27,695 nt of DNA from an uncultured Clostridia bacterium (GCA_934101145.1 CAKOPZ010000022.1:1-27695); one strand, 5' to 3'. Positions 14,931-23,089 are shown, counted from the stretch's first letter. Program-made: numbers and translations. Notes: a model not told the origin generated them from the letters alone.

Positions 14931-16514
14931 TTAGAATTGACCATAAATAAAGTCACTAACATTATATCCAGGTCCATAAATTCCAAATAAAATTATTGCA
15001 AAAATAATCATATAGTATAAACACCATCTAAATGGAATATTTTGTTTTGATATTGTTTCTCTAATATTATATCCTTTTTCTTGTAGTAAGCTTACAACAA
15101 ACATAATTATCATACCAATTATAAGAACAATAAAATCTGCTCCTGTAAATCCTATGTTATATAATCTTCCATCAAATATCATTCCTATATTTTGAGATGT
15201 AAACATGGACATAAACATTTGATTTGCATTTTCTAAGCTTGTTGCTCTAAATATTAGCATTCCAAACAATACAAATGCAGTAGTTCTTAGCATTTGCCAT
15301 AATCTATATCCAAAACAATCTTTATCTATTTTAAATATTTTTACTATCTTGTCTCCAAGTGGTTCAAATAACATTCCTAAAATCATTATTACGTAATAAT
15401 ATAATCCATAACAAATGTACTTAACACTTGCACCATGCCAGATTCCATTGCCAAGCCATACAAAGAATAATGCAAAGGCTGCTGGAATTAATTTTGAAAT
15501 ATAGCTTTTCTTAAATATTTTCTTTGCACCATTTGTAACATGAACTGTAGCTTTTGATAAAGATACTGGATAGAAAACGTAATCTTTTAGCCATGTTCCA
15601 AGAGTAATGTGCCATCTTCTCCAAAACTCTTGTACTGATTTTGAGAAAAATGGTCTTCTAAAGTTTTCTGCCATTTTTATTCCCATTATTTGAGCTGTAC
15701 CTGTTACTATGTCCATACAACCTGAAAATTCTGCGTATATTTGAAGCGTGTAAAATACAACTGCAACAAATATAGGAATTCCTGAATATTCCTGATAGTT
15801 TCCAAAAACAGTATTTACAAAAAGAGCTGCTCTATCTGCAATTACCATCTTTTTAAAATATCCCCATAACATCAATTGTATTCCATATTTTGCATTTTCA
15901 TAGCTAAATTTATGTGGTTCATATAATTGATGAGCTAGGTCATCATATCTTCCAATTGGTCCTTCAACCATTTGTGGGAAGAATGATACAAATAATGCAA
16001 CTCTTGCAAAATTTTTATCGGCTTCGTATTTTCCTCTATATACATCTATAACATAGCTTATTGCTTGCAATGTATAATATGAAATACCAAGTGGTAATAT
16101 TATTTTAGCAAAAGGCATTTGGAAATTTAAGTGCAGTATTGAATTTAAACTTCCAACCAAGAAATTTGAATATTTTAAATATGTTAAAATTCCAAAATTA
16201 ATAAGTACTAAAAAGAAAACTATCCATTTTTTCTTTTTCTTTGCTTGTTTTTTTATTTTCTTTTTTTCATCTTTGTTGTCTATTGTTTTACATTTTGCTT
16301 TTGCTGTTTTCTCAGTTTTATCAAGCAGCAATGCTCCTAAATAAATACTGATGGTTGTAATTAGCATATATGCAATTAGTTTGTTGCTAGAAAGCCAATA
16401 AAAAGCATAGCTTGAAGCAAGAAGTACAAACCATTTTGCCTTTTTAGGAAACACAAAATACAAAACACATGTTATAACAACAAAAGCTATAAATCCTATT
16501 GAATTGATTGCCAT
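14931..16514 (-). CDS. MBOAT-family O-acyltransferase, AlgI/DltB-like
   Basis: This 527-residue polytopic membrane protein is of the MBOAT family, expected to pass acyl groups across the membrane to a surface polymer. Hallmarks are LGISYYTLQAISYVIDVYRG (142-161), FFPQMVEGPIGRYDDL (178-193), RRWHITLGTWLKDYVFYP (299-316, with His302) and NGIWHGAS (356-363) carrying the probable catalytic His360. These read more like AlgI/PatA than typical DltB. A very Lys-rich cytoplasmic loop (about 66-97) is unusual. Many hydrophobic segments (about 10-12) are present. It lies between the carrier protein and SGNH genes in one operon, SD AAAAGGAG. The combination of AlgI-like MBOAT with a carrier protein is notable. 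Confidence 0.9.
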   Translation of the reverse strand: MAINSIGFIAFVVITCVLYFVFPKKAKWFVLLASSYAFYWLSSNKLIAYMLITTISIYLGALLLDKTEKTAKAKCKTIDNKDEKKKIKKQAKKKKKWIVFFLVLINFGILTYLKYSNFLVGSLNSILHLNFQMPFAKIILPLGISYYTLQAISYVIDVYRGKYEADKNFARVALFVSFFPQMVEGPIGRYDDLAHQLYEPHKFSYENAKYGIQLMLWGYFKKMVIADRAALFVNTVFGNYQEYSGIPIFVAVVFYTLQIYAEFSGCMDIVTGTAQIMGIKMAENFRRPFFSKSVQEFWRRWHITLGTWLKDYVFYPVSLSKATVHVTNGAKKIFKKSYISKLIPAAFALFFVWLGNGIWHGASVKYICYGLYYYVIMILGMLFEPLGDKIVKIFKIDKDCFGYRLWQMLRTTAFVLFGMLIFRATSLENANQMFMSMFTSQNIGMIFDGRLYNIGFTGADFIVLIIGMIIMFVVSLLQEKGYNIRETISKQNIPFRWCLYYMIIFAIILFGIYGPGYNVSDFIYGQF

Positions 16515-16553
16515 TTCTATTTTCTCCTTTTATTTTTGCTCATTTACAAGTTC

Positions 16554-16616
16554 AAATAGAGCAAGTATCCGAGCTATTCGCTTTCCAAGGAACAGTTCAA
16601 ACGCTATGCTCTATTT
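16554..16616 (-). other. intercistronic inverted repeat between carrier and MBOAT genes
   Basis: Perfect 10-bp arms aaatagagca/tgctctattt (16554-16563 with 16607-16616) enclose 43 nt that is richer in G+C than the flanks. The 109-nt gap is the only long one inside the operon. No T-run follows, so a processing or stability role that sets MBOAT levels is possible. Confidence 0.5.
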
Positions 16617-16623
16617 AATCTTA

Positions 16624-16851
16624 TTACTCTTCTTCTAATCTTTGGATTAATTCATACATTGCTTCTGCTGAATTGAAGTTTTCTGGAATAATATCACCAG
16701 GTTTAATTTCAACATCAAATTGATCGTTAATCGCTGCAACTATTGTTACAATATCAAATGAGTCTAATTCCTCATCATCAATTAAATGTTCATTGTTTTC
16801 AAAATCAACCTCAGGTTTAATTCCATTTAATAATTCTATTAATTCTTCCAT
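16624..16851 (-). CDS. acyl/aminoacyl carrier protein, DltC-like
   Basis: This 75-residue acidic carrier protein has the phosphopantetheine attachment Ser31 in LDSFDIVTIV, matching the D-S-hydrophobic-D/E signature. The four-helix pattern and the length fit DltC or an ACP. It starts 20 nt after the adenylation gene with SD AAAGGA. It is expected to receive the substrate activated by the product of 16872-18380 as a thioester. The neighbourhood argues for a Dlt-like carrier rather than fatty-acid ACP (no fab genes nearby). Confidence 0.9.
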   Translation of the reverse strand: MEELIELLNGIKPEVDFENNEHLIDDEELDSFDIVTIVAAINDQFDVEIKPGDIIPENFNSAEAMYELIQRLEEE

Positions 16852-16871
16852 TTTTCTATCCTTTCTATAAA

Positions 16872-18380
16872 TTATGATAATCTATTTTTTAATTCTTTTC
16901 TATCTATTTTCCCATTAGCATTATATGGCATTCTGTCAATACAATGTATTTCATTTGGGCACATATAATTTGGAAGTTTTGCTTTTGCTTGTTCTAGTAA
17001 ATCCTTTTCTTCAAGTTTATTTCCTTGGTAGAATAGAACTATTTTAGAATTTTTTTCATCATATACACAAGCACATGCAATAATTCCTTCTATAGCATTT
17101 ATTGCTGTCTCAATCTCTCCAAGCTCAATTCTATATCCCATATGTTTTATTTGAAAATCTTTTCTCGAAATATAAATTATTTCTCCTCTTTCATTTTCCT
17201 TAACAATGTCTCCTGTTTTATATATAATTTCAGGATATGCTTTATTTAATGGATTTTGAACAAATACAGAATTTGTTTTCTCAGGATTATTATAATAACC
17301 CATTGCAAGAAATGAGCCTCTTGCACAAAGTTCGCCTTCTTCTCCTTTACCTGCTCTTGTTCCATCATCTTTTATTATCATTACATCACAATTGTTACAG
17401 TGTTTTCCAATAGGTAATGTTTCTGTATTTTCAAATTCTCTATCAACAATGTAATATGTGCAAATATCAGTTGTTTCTGTCGGACCATAGAGGTTTGCAA
17501 ACATAACATCTGGAAATTTTTTTCTCCACATATTAAGTTGTTTCATAGGCATTACTTCCCCTGCAAACATTACTTTGCTTAGTCTTGGTAAATCCGCTTC
17601 TGCAAGTGCACCTAAATTTGCAACTATACATAGTGCTGATGGCACCCAATAAATTGTATTTATTTCTTTTTCTTTTAAATATTCAAGAAGTTTAACTGGG
17701 AAAGAAAAATACATTTTTGGTATTACATATAGTGTTGCACCTGTTAAAATTGTAGAAAATACATCTGTTATTGACATACTAAAATAAAAAGGTGTTTGAT
17801 TGCCAAACTTTGTTTCCTCTGTTATATCAAATGTATCTCTTACCCATGTAGCATATGCAAGCACAGCCTTGTGTGAAATAACTGTTCCTTTTGGCACTCC
17901 TGTAGAGCCAGATGTAAATAAAATATACATTGGATCTGTGTCAATTATTTCATTTGATATTTCCTTTAGTAATTCTTCATTTTCTTCTTCACATACTAAA
18001 TCTTCATACACAAATATTGGTCCATTAAATTCAAGTGCTCTTGCTTTTTTCTCATTTTTCTTATCTGTTACAATTGCAATAGGACTTAAAGTATTAAATA
18101 TATGATGAATTCTTTCTTCAGGTGATTTATTATCAAGCACTGTATAGAAGTTTCCACTATATAAAATACCCATCATAGTCTCTAAGCATGCAACTGACTT
18201 ATCCATAAAAATAGCAATAGGCTTATTAATTTTATTTAATTTTGTAAGTCCTGTTCCTACTTTTCTACAATTTTCTGTAAATTCCTTGTATGTAGCTCCT
18301 CTATTTATATCTTCAAAAGCTAGTTTATTTGGAAACTTTTTTGTTGTATTTTCCAAACACTGTAATATGCTTTTCTCCAT
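16872..18380 (-). CDS. DltA-like adenylation enzyme with altered substrate pocket
   Basis: This 502-residue adenylate-forming enzyme activates a carboxylate with ATP and loads it on the carrier protein. It has the P-loop TSGSTGVPKG (156-165), YGPTET (298-303), TGD (389-391), DFQIKHMGYRIELGEIE and the catalytic Lys491 in NGKIDRKEL. The layout and length follow DltA. Two pocket positions differ. The A4 motif reads FSMS (200-203) where DltA has FDLS, losing the Asp that binds the substrate amino group. FAGE (272-275) replaces FCGE, whose Cys is linked to D-Ala selectivity. The substrate may therefore not be D-alanine. It is first in the operon, with its own promoter; no DltX-like small ORF was seen. 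Confidence 0.9.
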   Translation of the reverse strand: MEKSILQCLENTTKKFPNKLAFEDINRGATYKEFTENCRKVGTGLTKLNKINKPIAIFMDKSVACLETMMGILYSGNFYTVLDNKSPEERIHHIFNTLSPIAIVTDKKNEKKARALEFNGPIFVYEDLVCEEENEELLKEISNEIIDTDPMYILFTSGSTGVPKGTVISHKAVLAYATWVRDTFDITEETKFGNQTPFYFSMSITDVFSTILTGATLYVIPKMYFSFPVKLLEYLKEKEINTIYWVPSALCIVANLGALAEADLPRLSKVMFAGEVMPMKQLNMWRKKFPDVMFANLYGPTETTDICTYYIVDREFENTETLPIGKHCNNCDVMIIKDDGTRAGKGEEGELCARGSFLAMGYYNNPEKTNSVFVQNPLNKAYPEIIYKTGDIVKENERGEIIYISRKDFQIKHMGYRIELGEIETAINAIEGIIACACVYDEKNSKIVLFYQGNKLEEKDLLEQAKAKLPNYMCPNEIHCIDRMPYNANGKIDRKELKNRLS

Positions 18381-18430
18381 TTCTTTGTTTCCTTTCCTAA
18401 ATATCTCTAATTTATCATTTTATTTTATAA

Positions 18431-18456
18431 AGTGATATCTAAAATAAGATATCACT
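18431..18456 (-). terminator. hairpin: folA terminator or 5'-leader stem of the Dlt-like operon
   Basis: A perfect 10-bp stem (18431-18440 with 18447-18456, arms agtgatatct/agatatcact) has a 6-nt loop. It lies after the folA stop (18529) and about 8 nt inside the predicted transcript from the promoter at 18471-18499. It may stop read-through from folA or cap the leader of the operon. Confidence 0.55.
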
Positions 18457-18470
18457 AAAATTCTTCTACT

Positions 18471-18499
18471 ATATTACCCTATTTTATCAAACTTTGCAA
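18471..18499 (-). promoter_or_regulatory. sigma-A promoter of the Dlt-like operon (TTGCAA-N17-TAATAT)
   Basis: On the minus strand TTGCAA at 18499-18494 and TAATAT at 18476-18471 are separated by 17 bp, in the gap after folA. Confidence 0.5.
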
Positions 18500-18528
18500 T
18501 AGCTATTAATTAATAATTTATTAATTTT

Positions 18529-19020
18529 TTACTTATTTCTTATATATGTTATAAAATCATAATCATATACATTTTTTTCATCTTTTATTCCTGCAATTTT
18601 TTTTGTCATAGTCCACTCATTTTCATCAATTACGGGAAAATATGTGTCACCATCAAATTTTTCATAAATTCTTGTAATATACATTTTATCCGCTTTTGAC
18701 ATTAATTGTCTATATACAATTGCTCCACCTATCACAAAATTTTCTTCTTCTGAATTTATATATGATTCTAATTTATTTATATCATTAACTATTTTTACAT
18801 TTTCATTATCCACTCTATATGTTGTATCATGTGTTAATACTATATGTGTTCTATTTGGAAGTACTCCTCCTAGAGATTCAAATGTTTTTCTTCCCATTAT
18901 TATATTATGTCCTGTTGTAAGTTCCTTAAATCTTTTTAAATCTTCTGGCAAACTCCATGCCAAACTATTATCTTTTCCTATTATATTATTATCCGCTACT
19001 GCTGCTATAATACTTAACAT
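18529..19020 (-). CDS. folA: dihydrofolate reductase
   Basis: This 163-residue NADPH-dependent enzyme reduces dihydrofolate to tetrahydrofolate. The N-terminus MLSIIAAVADNNIIGKDNSLAWSLPEDLKRFKELT is typical; Asp27 in LPEDLKRF is the active-site acid. The cofactor-binding motif IIMGRKTFESLGG and FVIGGAIVYRQLM (with the conserved G-G) are intact. It starts 20 nt after thyA and recycles the dihydrofolate made by thymidylate synthase, so the two act as one unit. SD GAAAGGA. Confidence 0.96.
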   Translation of the reverse strand: MLSIIAAVADNNIIGKDNSLAWSLPEDLKRFKELTTGHNIIMGRKTFESLGGVLPNRTHIVLTHDTTYRVDNENVKIVNDINKLESYINSEEENFVIGGAIVYRQLMSKADKMYITRIYEKFDGDTYFPVIDENEWTMTKKIAGIKDEKNVYDYDFITYIRNK

Positions 19021-19040
19021 ATTCCTTCATCCTTTCTCTT

Positions 19041-19898
19041 TTAAATTGCTACAGGTATTTTTCCTATATTTACATCATGGTTGTAGTCATAACCATCTAT
19101 TTCAAAATCTTCTACTTTAAAATCATAAAAATTCTTTGTTGAATTTCTTATTATAAGTTTTGGCTTTACATCCATTGGTTTTTCTTCAATTAATTTTTCT
19201 ATAATTGGTATGTGTCTATCATATATATGACAATCACCTATATTATGTGTTAAAGTACCAACTTCTAATCCTGAAACTTGTGCAAACATACACAAAAGAG
19301 CTGCATATTGCATTGTGTTCCAACCATTGGCTGCAAGCATATCCTGTGAACGTTGATTTAATATCAAATGAAGTTTTCCGCCTTTTACAAGCCATTGAGT
19401 TGAATATGCACAAGGCTCTAGGTTCATATCTTTTAGTTCTTCATGATTAAATATATTTGTCATAATTCTTCTACTTGCCGGATCATTTTTTAATAGATAT
19501 AGAACATAATCAACTTGGTCCATTTCTTTTATTCCTTCTTTTGTTTTAAATTTATATTTCTTTCCAAGTTGGTATCCATATGCTTTACCTATTGTTCCAT
19601 CTTCTCCTGCCCATTGATCCCATATATGAGAATTTAAATCACATATTTTATTTGATTTTTTTTGCCAAATCCAAAGTATTTCATCAATTGCACGCATAAC
19701 TGTTTTACTGTTATTTCTAAGTGTAATCATTGGGAATTCTTTTCCTACATCATATACATTAGATACCCCCACCAAAGAGATATAATTTGCCTCTTCCCCA
19801 TCTTGCCATCTTGTTCTTACCCCAGTTCCTTCTGAAGAATATCCTTCTTTGATAATACGCCTGCAAGTTTCTATAAAATGTTTATCTGCCTGTGTCAT
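19041..19898 (-). CDS. thyA: thymidylate synthase ThyA
   Basis: This 285-residue enzyme converts dUMP to dTMP with methylenetetrahydrofolate as carbon and hydride donor. Active-site Cys163 is in LEPCAYSTQW, followed by LILNQRSQDMLAANGWNTMQYAAL and the dUMP-binding THNIGDCHIYDRHI. The arginine pair NDPASRRIMTNIF is present. The N-terminal part is somewhat divergent, with GVRTRWQDGEEANY rather than the usual RTGT pattern, but the length is normal. SD AGGAGG. First gene of the thyA-folA operon. Confidence 0.94.
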   Translation of the reverse strand: MTQADKHFIETCRRIIKEGYSSEGTGVRTRWQDGEEANYISLVGVSNVYDVGKEFPMITLRNNSKTVMRAIDEILWIWQKKSNKICDLNSHIWDQWAGEDGTIGKAYGYQLGKKYKFKTKEGIKEMDQVDYVLYLLKNDPASRRIMTNIFNHEELKDMNLEPCAYSTQWLVKGGKLHLILNQRSQDMLAANGWNTMQYAALLCMFAQVSGLEVGTLTHNIGDCHIYDRHIPIIEKLIEEKPMDVKPKLIIRNSTKNFYDFKVEDFEIDGYDYNHDVNIGKIPVAI

Positions 19899-19927
19899 TT
19901 GTTTTCCTCCTATTTTTTATTACCTGT

Positions 19928-19956
19928 ATTATATATATAAGTTTTAATATTGTAAA
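19928..19956 (-). promoter_or_regulatory. sigma-A promoter of thyA-folA (TTTACA-N17-TATAAT)
   Basis: On the minus strand TTTACA at 19956-19951 and a consensus TATAAT at 19933-19928 have a 17-bp spacer, just after the stop of the radical SAM gene at 19964. Confidence 0.65.
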
Positions 19957-19963
19957 TACTATT

Positions 19964-20857
19964 TTAAAATGTTAAGTCGAAATTTGGCACATATTCTTCT
20001 TCATGCTCTCCAAGTTCTTGCATATATCCATTTTCTAGACCTAATGTATATAAATAATTTTCAACTTTCTTATATTCCTTTTTAGTAATTTTTCTGTTTA
20101 ATAATTCATCTGCTTTTGCTTTATACGTTGGAAAATATTGTGCCATAATGCTCACATATACATCATTTGGCATATTTTCCTTTATCCATTTCAAAATATG
20201 TTTAGTATTTTGAATATGATTTGGGAGAATTAAATGACGTATAATTAAACCTTTTTGCATAATACCATCTTCATCAAATTTGCTACTTCCCACTTGTCTA
20301 TACATTTCCTTTATAGCACTTGTTGCAATTTCAAAATAATTATCTATTTTAGAATATTTTCTACAAATATCATTAGAATAATATTTCAAATCAGGTAGAT
20401 AAATATCAATATATCCGTCCAATGCTTTTATTGTTTCAATATTTTCATATCCATTTGTGTTATAGATTATAGGAATATGTAAACCATTTTTTCTTGCAAT
20501 TTTAATTGCCTCTATAATTTGATAAGCATACATAGTTGGAGTTACTAAATTGATGTTATTTACTCCTTTTAACTGCTGTTTAATCATTATTTTAGCAAGT
20601 TCTTCGATTGTTACATCTTTTCCTTTTTCCATTTGACTTATCTCATAATTTTGACAATATATACAATTTAAATTACAATTTGTAAAAAATATTGTACCAG
20701 ATCCATTTATTTCACTTAAACACGGTTCTTCATAATTATGTACTGATGCAAGTGCAATCTTTATCCTATCATCACATCTGCACCTTCCTTTTATTCCAAT
20801 GTTCCTATTAATCTTGCATTTATGTGGACATATCTCACATTTTTCTAATTCCTTCAT
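19964..20857 (-). CDS. radical SAM Fe-S protein, PflX type (COG1313)
   Basis: This 297-residue oxygen-sensitive radical SAM protein resembles pyruvate formate-lyase activases. The start is the ATG at 20857, with SD AGAGGA; an upstream in-frame ATG at 20902 has none. An N-terminal Cys cluster (CEICPHKC, CRC, residues 7-28) precedes ASVHNYEEPCLSE and SGTIFFTNCNLNCIYCQNYEIS, whose CxxxCxxC at 61-68 binds the 4Fe-4S cluster that cleaves SAM. PDLKYY and the C-terminal MAQYFPTYKA fit the PflX group. The substrate is unknown. It is divergent from the thioesterase gene with abutting promoters. Confidence 0.88.
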   Translation of the reverse strand: MKELEKCEICPHKCKINRNIGIKGRCRCDDRIKIALASVHNYEEPCLSEINGSGTIFFTNCNLNCIYCQNYEISQMEKGKDVTIEELAKIMIKQQLKGVNNINLVTPTMYAYQIIEAIKIARKNGLHIPIIYNTNGYENIETIKALDGYIDIYLPDLKYYSNDICRKYSKIDNYFEIATSAIKEMYRQVGSSKFDEDGIMQKGLIIRHLILPNHIQNTKHILKWIKENMPNDVYVSIMAQYFPTYKAKADELLNRKITKKEYKKVENYLYTLGLENGYMQELGEHEEEYVPNFDLTF

Positions 20858-20890
20858 AACTTTTTCCTCTTTATACAAATTATCAAAAAC

Positions 20891-20899
20891 ATTATAGCA
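20891..20899 (-). promoter_or_regulatory. extended -10 promoter for pflX-like gene (TGCTATAAT)
   Basis: On the minus strand TGCTATAAT lies about 35 nt before the ATG at 20857. No good -35 hexamer was seen. Confidence 0.45.
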
Positions 20900-20925
20900 C
20901 AAACCTGTCTTTTTTTCATATTTTA

Positions 20926-20934
20926 TGATATAAT
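20926..20934 (+). promoter_or_regulatory. extended -10 promoter for thioesterase gene (TGATATAAT)
   Basis: TGATATAAT at 20926-20934 lies just before SD GGAGG at 20944. It is divergent from and only 26 bp away from the pflX-like -10, so the two may compete. Confidence 0.45.
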
Positions 20935-20956
20935 TTTTTCATTGGAGGTTATGATA

Positions 20957-21682
20957 ATGGCAATTTTTTCAAAAAACTATACAGTAGGAATTTCTGATAT
21001 TTCACAAAATACGTCTATAACAAATATAGGAATACTTAATATATTAGAAGATATAGCATGTAGGCATTCAGATAAGACAGGGTACGGAATTTTAGATATA
21101 CCTCAAACAAATTTATCTTGGATTTTACTTGCATGGAAAGTAAAAATATTAAAAAGAGTATCATATGGAGATGTTTTAAAAGTTAATACATGGTCGAGAG
21201 GGACAAAAAAGTTTTATACATATCGTGAATTTGAAGTATATGATGAAACCGGTGCACTTGTATGCATTGCATCATCAAAATGGACTTTGATTAACACTGT
21301 AAAAAATTCTATTACACCTATTACTGATGAAATAATATCATGTTACGAGCCAGAAGATAAATCAGTGTTTGAAAATTCAAATATTGATAAGATTGTGGAG
21401 CCTGAAAATTATGATTTAAGTTTTAAATATACTGTACAAAGACGAGATATAGATGTAAATCATCATATGAACAATATAAATTATCTTAATGTTGCATACG
21501 AATTTTTGCCAGATGATATATATTTTGCAAATGAATGTAACAATATTGAAATAATGTATAAAAAAGGAATAAAGCTTGGCGAAACAATAAATTGTCTATA
21601 TTGCAAAAAAGATAATACAAACTATGTTACATTAAAAAGTGATGATATGCAAACATTACATGCTATTATAAAGTTATATTAA
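20957..21682 (+). CDS. acyl-ACP thioesterase
   Basis: This is a 241-residue double hot-dog-fold thioesterase of the bacterial FatA/FatB-like family (PF01643), expected to release fatty acids from acyl-ACP. The first hot-dog starts FSKNYTVGISDISQNTSIT and includes WILLAWKVKILKRVSYGD. The second carries RRDIDVNHHMNNINYLNVAYEFLP, the Asp-x-Asn-x-His pattern with catalytic Asn/His. The start ATG at 20957 is 8 nt after GGAGG; the ATG at 20951 is too close. It is alone in its transcription unit, ending at a strong terminator. Confidence 0.9.
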   Translation: MAIFSKNYTVGISDISQNTSITNIGILNILEDIACRHSDKTGYGILDIPQTNLSWILLAWKVKILKRVSYGDVLKVNTWSRGTKKFYTYREFEVYDETGALVCIASSKWTLINTVKNSITPITDEIISCYEPEDKSVFENSNIDKIVEPENYDLSFKYTVQRRDIDVNHHMNNINYLNVAYEFLPDDIYFANECNNIEIMYKKGIKLGETINCLYCKKDNTNYVTLKSDDMQTLHAIIKLY

Positions 21683-21685
21683 GAA

Positions 21686-21727
21686 AATCCAAAATTATTA
21701 GATTTTTATTTCTAATAGTTTTGGATT
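21686..21727. terminator. bidirectional terminator between convergent genes
   Basis: A 17-bp stem with one mismatch (21686-21702 with 21711-21727) has an 8-nt T-rich loop and A/T flanks, between stops at 21682 (plus) and 21734 (minus). Confidence 0.75.
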
Positions 21728-21733
21728 ATTAAT

Positions 21734-22849
21734 TTATTTTTTTAATTCTTTTTTATCTTTTTCATTATTTTTAAATGAATTAATTAAGCTTTCTTTTGTA
21801 AGAGAAAAAACAGCGGTTAAAGTTTGTGAAATTATTTTTTTGCTTTCTTCATCAGATGTTTGATATGCTTTTAAAACTTTACCAGCATTTTTAACCCAGT
21901 TGCTACTTAATTCACTTAATGTTTCTGCATCAGTAGAAGAAATTATCTGATACAAAATATTTACAAATTCCTCTCTTTGTTTTGGTGTAACACCATCTAA
22001 CCAGCTCTTAATTACTTTGTCAACAATTTCACTACCATTAGTAACCTCATCTAATGTAACAAATTTTTGACCTAACACTTGCCAAGAATAAAGATCATGT
22101 TGCATTATACCCTTTTCAACACTTTGTATTACAGTGTACTGTTCTTCGTGATATAATAGCCTTCCTATCACAGAAGATTGAGGAACATAAGTATGTATTT
22201 TCTTTACAGAATTTTTATACTGTTTTGTTTCAATAACCATGCTATTCATTCCAGGTCCATCATGGTTATATACTTCAATAATACGTTTTTTAGCCTCTCG
22301 GCCACAAAAAATTCCTGTATAAACAGCCAAATTTCCGCCCTTTGAATGTCCACCTATCATTATTTTTCCATTTAATTTCTTTGCAACTCTCTCTAAATAA
22401 TCTACAGCATCATGTTGTGATGGAACATCAGAATCAAAGCTTAAATTAAAATCTTCTTTCCAGCCCACAAGCGTATTGTCTGTTCCTCTGTATGACACAT
22501 ACATTACATTGTTTGGAAGAAGTATTGTAACCGCACAAAACTGTTTTTCTTCTTCTTTATCAATTTTATTTATAAAATCTGTAATATATAAATCACCAAA
22601 TCTTGTACTTTTTGCCATTGCAGGAAATAGTTGTAAGTCTTCAGCCTGCAAAATTCTACAATTCTTTTCACCTTTCTCCAAAAATCTTTCGTATGCTTCT
22701 TTTATTGTTATCTTTTTATCATTTTTAAATAATCCGTCAAGTGGAAAATATGAAAATCTTGATAAAATCAAACTATCTATCTCATTAAATTTTGCTTTCT
22801 TAAAATCTAAATCTCCTCGCCACTCTAAGTAATCCAAAATATTTGCCAT
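21734..22849 (-). CDS. DUF2974 (Mbeg1-like) alpha/beta-hydrolase
   Basis: This 371-residue cytoplasmic alpha/beta-hydrolase is of the lipase-like DUF2974 family common in Clostridia and Lachnospiraceae. The nucleophile elbow is GGHSKGGNLA with Ser169. YVSYRGTDNTLVGWKEDFNLSF (118-138) is the hallmark upstream motif, and YNHDGPGMN lies where the acid residue is expected. The start is ATG 22849 with SD AAAGGAG; a longer reading from 22885 lacks an SD. The C-terminal third is helical and Lys/Glu/Ser-rich. No signal peptide or membrane segment is seen. The substrate is unknown. Confidence 0.88.
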   Translation of the reverse strand: MANILDYLEWRGDLDFKKAKFNEIDSLILSRFSYFPLDGLFKNDKKITIKEAYERFLEKGEKNCRILQAEDLQLFPAMAKSTRFGDLYITDFINKIDKEEEKQFCAVTILLPNNVMYVSYRGTDNTLVGWKEDFNLSFDSDVPSQHDAVDYLERVAKKLNGKIMIGGHSKGGNLAVYTGIFCGREAKKRIIEVYNHDGPGMNSMVIETKQYKNSVKKIHTYVPQSSVIGRLLYHEEQYTVIQSVEKGIMQHDLYSWQVLGQKFVTLDEVTNGSEIVDKVIKSWLDGVTPKQREEFVNILYQIISSTDAETLSELSSNWVKNAGKVLKAYQTSDEESKKIISQTLTAVFSLTKESLINSFKNNEKDKKELKK

Positions 22850-22875
22850 ATCTTTTGCTCCTTTCTTTTTTAGCA

Positions 22876-22904
22876 ATTCTATCAATACTCATCAAAAAAA
22901 TCAA
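22876..22904 (-). promoter_or_regulatory. sigma-A promoter for the DUF2974 gene (TTGATT-N17-TAGAAT)
   Basis: On the minus strand TTGATT at 22904-22899 and TAGAAT at 22881-22876 have a 17-bp spacer and a TGA extended -10. Confidence 0.5.
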
Positions 22905-22924
22905 TATTTTTATCTATTTTTCAT

Positions 22925-23003
22925 GGTACTTTTTGGAGGCGGTCTTCAAAAGGTCCCATCGAGATGTAGTGTGGTACTTTTTGAGTCCGTCCCAAAAAGT
23001 ACC
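22925..23003. repeat. 79-bp GC-rich inverted-repeat element
   Basis: Perfect 12-bp outer arms ggtactttttgg/ccaaaaagtacc lie at 22925-22936 and 22992-23003. A third copy of the left arm (11 bp) lies at 22973-22983, so the right part can fold alone as an 11-bp stem with a short loop. A diverged copy of the same pattern (gggaccttttga on the minus strand, near 22945-22956) lies inside. Interior G+C is well above the flanks. It looks like a dispersed structured repeat rather than a normal terminator. Confidence 0.55.
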
Positions 23004-23026
23004 TGCGACAAATTTTGATTTTTTTC

Positions 23027-23055
23027 TTTACTTATTTTACCTCAAATGATATACT
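23027..23055 (+). promoter_or_regulatory. promoter for the acidic tail-anchored protein (TTTACT-N17-TGATATACT)
   Basis: TTTACT at 23027-23032 and TATACT at 23050-23055 have a 17-bp spacer and a TGA extended -10. A second TATAAT at 23066 is too close to the SD (AGAGGTG, 23077-23083). Confidence 0.45.
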
Positions 23056-23089
23056 AAAAGCAGGATATAATACTAAAGAGGTGAGATAA

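Noticed and set aside
22843..23049. Short plus-strand ORF across the 22925 repeat element
   Set aside because: It has no SD and is mostly repeat sequence; the inverted arms explain the open frame.
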